The notes beneath the pieces are model-generated. The model was not told the origin of the DNA. It did no database searches and saw nothing but the letters and a program-made list of their open reading frames with translations. A DNA stretch of 64,000 nt from Bradyrhizobium sp. 195 (GTDB taxonomy: Bacteria > Pseudomonadota > Alphaproteobacteria > Rhizobiales > Xanthobacteraceae): assembly GCF_023101665.1 (NCBI RefSeq), contig NZ_CP082161.1, forward strand, positions 1,674,001 to 1,738,000, written 5' to 3'. Below, one piece after another: positions 59,092 to 64,000 of this stretch (its first letter is position 1; each line of letters opens with the position of its first letter). Both the position numbers and the translations under genes were made by a program.

Positions 59092-60285
59092 TCTGCGCGC
59101 CCCGTGTCCTCCAACCATGTGGTCGTCTCCTCGACAAGAAAATCTGCCCGACGAACAAGCGCGCGGCCAATATCGTACAGGATTGGCAGATCATGAGCGC
59201 GCGGTTCCGGCGCCTCTCGGCGTCCTTTGGGCTATGCGTAGCGCGCCTGAAAATCAGTTCCAACGGCTTACCTGAGAACCAGGCGGAACAAAGCTACTAT
59301 GTCTAGTAGTGTCATCCCCATCCAGCGACGGCCCCCCGGCTAAGTCGTCTTTCGCGGGCAGGTTTGCTTAGCCGCGCGCGATCGAAGAATTTGCGCATAC
59401 TGCGCGGTTAGCTTGGAAACGGGGAAGTATGTGGGCCTAAAAAGTTCATCGCGACCAGAGGGGCCGATGCGCTCCCGGCGGGCGGAGCCAGCTGGACTTG
59501 GATGCTCACGCTCACGGCGAGTAGAAAGAGACACGGCCGCCGCGGATCTGGCCCGGCGCGCGGGCTATTCGGGCGTCCAGAGCCGCGTTTGGCCGGGACC
59601 GGCGCGGGAGAGTGGTCGGCGTGGATGCGTTCGGCAGCAAAGGCGTGGCTTGAGATCGCTTCGACCAGTGGCATCTGTGTTGCCCTGCAACGGATGCGTA
59701 GGTTTCGGGTGCTTCGGCCAGCCGAAGGGTTGCTGGGAGCGAACGCAAGTTGGCGAGTTTGGCGTACACCACTCGATCCTTCGAAAGCCCAACATCGCCA
59801 TAATGCGGTCTTTGTGGCTTTTGTGAATTCCGCAGCCAGCGATCGTCTCGACCGACTGCGTGATTTTGGCCGCGATCGCCGCGTCTTTTCTCCCACAAAC
59901 TTCGGTGCCCGACCTATCTGGAGCGGTCGCACAAGTTTCAGGTGAATTCTTTGCTCTAACGAGGTCCTGCCGACAAGCCGCTGCCGTGGCACTTTCGCGC
60001 TAAGCTCAGCAGGGATCGTGGCACTGAACGTAGGGCGCTCCTTCGTTAAAGCGAGGAGGGCCTCGCCTCGTCTGATTGCGCGATCATACCAGAGGCGCCT
60101 TGTCAGGAGCGCGACGTTGCAAGTGCTTCAACCAGATGCCGAAAGTGCAACAATAGCGACAGGAATGCGGCAAGATCCAAAGGCGAGGCTCGCCACTGGC
60201 ACGCGGTAAGCACGGGCAATCGCGGATTGATCGACATCGTAAGCGCCGCGCGGGTGCGGCTTGGTCCAGACTGCTTCCCCATCTT
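59092..60285. other. No gene seen
   Basis: About 1.2 kb with long but motif-free overlapping frames on both strands. Confidence 0.35.
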
Positions 60286-60675
60286 TCACGCGTTCTTTCC
60301 ACCACGGTGCTCGCGAAGCGCTTCATCGACGCAGGCGATCAACTCCAGACCGGCAAAGGGTTTGGCAAAAAAGCCGGTTACGCCGGCGCTCAACGCGCGG
60401 GCTCGCGTGCGATCATCTGCGAAGGCAGTCATCAGGATGAATGGCGCAGCGTGGCCCTGGGCCCGCATCTGTTCCAAAAGTTCAAAGCCGCTCATCATGG
60501 GCATCTGCACGTCTGCAATGACACAGGACGTATCCTTCAATTGAGACGACCGCAAGAATTCCTCAGCCGATGCAAACGTACGAACGATGTGGCCCTGCGA
60601 TTTCAGAAGGTTGTTCAGTGCGGCACGAATCGAAGGATCGTCGTCGACAACGGAAACAGTTGAATACCTAGACAA
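60286..60675 (-). CDS. Receiver-only response regulator (CheY-like)
   Basis: 129 residues, a single receiver domain: VSVVDDDPSIR (acidic pocket), CVIADVQMPMMSGFELL (phosphoacceptor Asp), PFILMTAFADD (conserved Thr) and FFAKPF (Lys) all intact. No output domain. It lies 91 bases downstream of the NodW/NwsB-type gene in the same direction, so it may act as a phosphate sink or partner of the same kinase. It is the closest relative within the window of the degenerate NodY/K receiver. Confidence 0.85.
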   Translation of the reverse strand: MSRYSTVSVVDDDPSIRAALNNLLKSQGHIVRTFASAEEFLRSSQLKDTSCVIADVQMPMMSGFELLEQMRAQGHAAPFILMTAFADDRTRARALSAGVTGFFAKPFAGLELIACVDEALREHRGGKNA

Positions 60676-60766
60676 GACGACCCGTTCTTAGTTGGGCGAA
60701 GGCGCTGGCCGACGCATGACGGCCAGCAGAAGGATGCGCGTGTACGACGAAATTGTAAAATCATAC

Positions 60767-61450
60767 CTAGGTTTGTACCCTGAAACGGTCGGTCCCAATT
60801 CCCAGCCTCTCAGCCATCCTGATCAAATCGGCCAGCGATCGAGCTCCCATCTTCTTCATCACGTGACCGCGATAGATTTTGACTGTAATCTCGGCGAGCC
60901 CGAGTTCCGCGGCTACCTGTTTGTTCAATAGGCCGGCGGCGACTAGTTTCAATACATCCTGCTCTCGTGGACTTAGGGCCTCAAACAAGGACTGCAGCCT
61001 CCTGACCACCTTGTCTACACCTCGTCTCTTCCGATCCTGTTCGATAGCTGCGACTACTCCATCGAGTAGTTCCTGATCGCGAAACGGCTTGCTGAGAAAA
61101 TCGATTGCTCCACTCTTCATGGCTTTGACAGTCATCGGAATATCGCCATGAGCGGTGATGAAAATAATAGGAATGTGAATCTTCAGTTTGGCTAACTCAC
61201 TCTGGAGCTCAAGGCCGCTCAATCCCGGCAGCCTGATGTCAAGCACAAGGCAGCTAGGAACATCAGGGAGCTCGCTCTGGAGCATTTCCCGGGCCGATCC
61301 GTAAGCAACGACATCCAGACCGATCGAGCGAAATAGGTTGACCAGCGATTCGCGCATTGAGAGGTCATCGTCGACGAGGAAGACGCTCGGCCTCACCTCC
61401 GGCCCTACGACATTTGCGGCTTCCTTCCGCGGTTCAGAGCGCTTGGTCAC
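60767..61450 (-). CDS. FixJ-family response regulator, NodW/NwsB type
   Basis: 227 residues. Receiver with VFLVDDDLSMRESL, LVLDIRLPGLSGLELQ, FITAHGDIPMTVKAMKSGAIDFLSKPF, and C-terminal LuxR/FixJ HTH LSPREQDVLKLVAAGLLNKQVAAELGLAEITVKIYRGHVMKKMG. The length and N-terminus (EAANVVGPEVRPSVFLVDDD) fit Bradyrhizobium NodW and NwsB, which control nod genes with host flavonoids or population density; I cannot tell which. The usual sensor kinase (NodV or NwsA) does not precede it in the window. Confidence 0.85.
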   Translation of the reverse strand: MTKRSEPRKEAANVVGPEVRPSVFLVDDDLSMRESLVNLFRSIGLDVVAYGSAREMLQSELPDVPSCLVLDIRLPGLSGLELQSELAKLKIHIPIIFITAHGDIPMTVKAMKSGAIDFLSKPFRDQELLDGVVAAIEQDRKRRGVDKVVRRLQSLFEALSPREQDVLKLVAAGLLNKQVAAELGLAEITVKIYRGHVMKKMGARSLADLIRMAERLGIGTDRFRVQT

Positions 61451-62075
61451 GATAAGAGCCTCACTTGTACGATTTACAGTAGAATCGCCGCCTCACTACG
61501 ACCTTTGATTGATCGCGTAGCCTTTCGAGGACTTTCGCGCAGTGCAAAGTTTGAGATTTTCCAGGTATGTGACGGGTCAGCCATTCGCGCCAGCGTGACG
61601 CATTACAGGAAAGTCTAGCAAAAACCGCCCGACCGGTCGAGAACTGCCTTTCGGGTCTCGTCCGCCGTCGCGTCGGATCGGCCCCGCGGCATCGATCAAA
61701 CGATCAGCAGCCGATCGAGAGGCACCGAATCCAGAACTTGAGGCGCTCGCTTTAGCATTGCGGCGCGTGTCGGCTGGCCTTCGCGAATGAGCCTGCAGCG
61801 GACGACCCATTATGCGGCTGAAGGATCAGAATGCCCGGCGCCTTGGTAGTTGAACGCGGGGCCGCGAACTGAGCGAATTGGCGCGATTGTGCCTGTGCAT
61901 GCGCCCATCCCGCCGGCGTTGAGATCGGCAAGCGGCGTAGACTATCGCACCCGTACTAAGGAAAATAGATATCAGAACGAGTAGCAGCGACATCAGCACA
62001 TGAACTCTTCTTTTCCGTCCTCAGAGCGCCTTTGAGTTGCTCTTTGCGAGGGTGGGGAAAGCACCTTGCACCGAC
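61451..62075. other. No gene seen
   Basis: A kinase gene would be expected upstream of the NodW/NwsB-type gene but none is visible. Confidence 0.4.
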
Positions 62076-62106
62076 TTCGTACAACCTGACGCAAGGTGCG
62101 ATTCAA
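62076..62106 (-). promoter_or_regulatory. MerR-type promoter repeat, copy G
   Basis: Minus strand: -35 TTGAAT (62106-62101), 19-bp spacer ending GCGTCAGGTTG, -10 TACGAA (62081-62076). The -35 half CGCACCTT is also partly repeated just downstream of the -10. Confidence 0.55.
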
Positions 62107-62517
62107 GTCCTTTCCGTCATGTTTGTAGGAAAGATGCTCGAACTCGAGCTGCTGCAGGGGCGCTCACGTGCGTTCGTGTCGTTGCTTCCTTCACGAGGCT
62201 CGCACCCCAAGGCGGCGTAATCTGAATGGAGAGGCGGGACACACTCCATTCGGTGTCCAGGTGCGGACCAGTTCGCCAAAAGGCAGTTGCATTTGCTCTC
62301 CATCAGCCAAACAACCGCTGATCCAGCGAAAGAATCATTCTCCTACCAGAATTGGCGGAAATCATAGGTCCGTGCCGGCACCTTGAAGGTTCGCTCTTTG
62401 ACCTACATAGGAACGACAAAACGCGCCCTGAGCGATCAACCTGAAGCTGTTGTCAGACCTGCCAGTAGCTCATTGATCCGCTAAGGGCCTACGGTCCAGG
62501 GGGGCGTTACAGATGGC

Positions 62518-62553
62518 CCGACGCATTCCGTTAAGCAGAAAGTGCGTCGGGTT
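62518..62553. repeat. Hairpin related to the one at 57039
   Basis: CCCGACGCA and TGCGTCGGG face each other across a loop of about 15 bases. The same arm sequence is found in the hairpin at 57039-57076. Confidence 0.45.
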
Positions 62554-62685
62554 CGCCCCACATCGCCAGTACATCCGTGGTGACGCTGCCTCCAATGAAG
62601 AAACCAGCGCGGCAAAACTGAGGCTCGCTCAGCAAGGCAGAGTAGGTAGTGACTCCCTGCTACTTCCGCACCGGCCAGGAAGGGC

Positions 62686-62716
62686 TTGAATCGTTGGTAG
62701 CGTCAGGTTGTACGAT
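62686..62716 (+). promoter_or_regulatory. MerR-type promoter repeat, copy H (plus strand)
   Basis: -35 TTGAAT (62686-62691), 19-bp spacer with GGTAGCGTCAGGTTG, -10 TACGAT (62711-62716), the best -10 of the set. It is the only copy on the plus strand and faces a gene-less stretch. Confidence 0.6.
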
Positions 62717-64000
62717 GCCGGTGTAGATCTATCGAATTGGCAAAGAAGGCGTTCCGCTGTTCTTCATATTAATTGCAATTCTCTTCACCGGTTTTGGGTA
62801 GCTTACGCCTTGCTTGAACAGCGGTTCAAGCAGCGATAACTCTCTCGGATCTATCGGCTTCGCATGGCCGGCACTCGCCCTCCTGCGAACCGCAGCGAGC
62901 GGCATTCCGATCAGCGAGGGCCTATACGGCGCTCGGTGAGCATCAGGGGTGCCTTTGTCGCGGGTCAGTTGCTCCATCAATGGGAGCAACAATGAAGAGA
63001 ATAGTTATGAGCGCGGTTTCGCTCACAGTGGCTCGCAGATCTGCCCTTGATGCTGTGGTTCAGAGTCGATCACTGCATGGCGCCTTCCAACAATGGAGCC
63101 AGGAGTGAACGTCGATCTCGAAAACGGCACCGCGCTTGTCGGCCGGATTTCTAGCCTGAGCGCCCTTGCGGCGTTTATGTTCAGGGACTCGACCGAGCAT
63201 CTTGCTTTTCCTCGGGCCTTAGAGGCACAACTTCATGGTCGATTGTGGAGCAAACTTCTTTGGCGGCAGTGCTGTTAAGCGTGGGCGAATTCTCGGGACC
63301 GGCTTCTGTGAGAAAGGGTCGTTCGACATGCCAGATATCAGCAAGGCGATCGCCGAGCTCACCTGATCGTCTGATCGCATTCAGAGCGGTTCGCACAATA
63401 GTCAACCAGGGAAGCGACATTCCGGTCAGCGTAAGTGCCCTGCCGTCCGGTATTCCTCGGCCGGCATCGACCTCAGATCTAGGGACTGCTCGGAGATCGA
63501 CAGCTTCGTGCGGGCCTCGAGGGGAATAGACTGAGCTGATACCGCGCCAGTGCGGTTTCAGCTCGAAAAAGCAATATCGGCCGCGCTTATGTCCGCGGGG
63601 TAGCCATCGAAGCGGCGGAAAGCCAGCTGTTCGATTTGCTGCAATGGACCGAGCGCTCCCAGTCCTAGTACATCCGATTTCGAGGGGCTCATGCTAACCA
63701 GGAAGCTGCTTCAGTTCTTTGGCTCAAGTCGCTCGATCAGGCGTTGTGGTTTATTGATCAGTCAATGTCCAAACGCGCCGCCGCATATTGGATGCGTCTC
63801 GTTGGAGTTAGGTCTCTGCTGCGATCGTGAATCAGCCTCGTGACTAGCGTCTGAGAGGCGTTGTCGAAGGGGCGGCCTTCCTCAAGTGCAATATTGTGTA
63901 CGGCGGGCTCCTTCAAATATCGCGTCGGATACACAAGCTCTGTGCTTCCTTAGCTCGGTACCGCGACCTCAGTGTCGCCGCGCTGCTTGCTTCATGGGGA
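62717..64000. other. No gene seen at the right end
   Basis: Short frames on both strands, none with family motifs. A minus-strand frame at 62729-62992 ends in a protein-like peptide (PIDPRELSLLEPLFKQGVSYPKPVKRI) but is not assignable. Confidence 0.35.

Noticed and set aside
3221-62716. The eight promoter repeats as tts boxes (TtsI binding sites of type III secretion)
   Set aside because: They share GTCAG-TT with the tts consensus but lack its CGAAAGCT half, and the conserved part extends upstream to TTGA-TC, which tts boxes do not need. The 19-bp spaced -35/-10 and the nolA context fit MerR better.
1-64000. CRISPR arrays or rRNA/tRNA genes
   Set aside because: No regularly spaced direct repeats and no recognisable RNA gene consensus were seen on either strand.

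Overview
The window reads as a piece of a Bradyrhizobium symbiosis island (high GC, alphaproteobacterial gene families, many decayed genes and IS remnants between intact blocks). The gene order (nolA, decayed nodD2, nodD1, then divergent nodY/nodK-nodABCSUIJ-nolO-nodZ, then fixR-nifA-fixA) is that of the soybean/cowpea bradyrhizobia. Pseudogenisation of nodD2 and a duplicated nodBC fragment suggest a strain other than the B. diazoefficiens USDA110 type. Species is not resolvable by eye.

Layout. 0-3.9 kb: end of a LuxR-type regulator, an outer-membrane beta-barrel gene with a terminator, a small membrane protein, then decayed DNA. 3.9-6.5 kb: an inverted, nearly identical second copy of the 3' half of nodB plus most of nodC. 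It is fused in frame to an unrelated C-terminal domain and preceded by its own nod box. 8-11 kb: a small HTH protein, a luciferase-like flavin monooxygenase and a HisC-type aminotransferase. 12.3-16.1 kb: nolA, a 67-codon PEDL-motif gene, a ruined nodD2 and intact nodD1. 16.1-27 kb: a nod box and the nodulation-factor operon (chitooligosaccharide backbone by NodC, N-deacetylation by NodB, acylation by NodA, N-methylation by NodS, carbamoylation by NodU and NolO, fucosylation by NodZ, export by NodIJ). 27.9-32.1 kb: fixR-nifA behind a RegR/RpoN-type promoter and fixA behind another RpoN promoter. 32.6-39.1 kb: an MFS organic-acid permease, nodM, and nolK/noeL, which make GDP-fucose for NodZ. 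39-45 kb: mostly decayed DNA with a few small genes and fragments. 45-49.7 kb: bioB-panD-bioF-bioD-bioA with an RpoN-like promoter. 49.9-54.3 kb: an intact IS66 element with 8-bp target duplication and a broken IS256-family element. 54.6-61.5 kb: panB pseudogene, a NolL-like acyltransferase, an EctB-like aminotransferase with one in-frame stop, and two response regulators without a kinase. 61.5-64 kb: no gene seen.

The two most notable signals are (i) eight scattered copies of a MerR-type promoter (19-bp spacer), one of them directly in front of the MerR-family gene nolA, which look like a NolA operator family; and (ii) the inverted nodB'-nodC duplication with a second nod box and a chimeric NodC, a geometry that could let the island invert about 12 kb and uncouple nodSUIJ-nolO-nodZ from its nod box.
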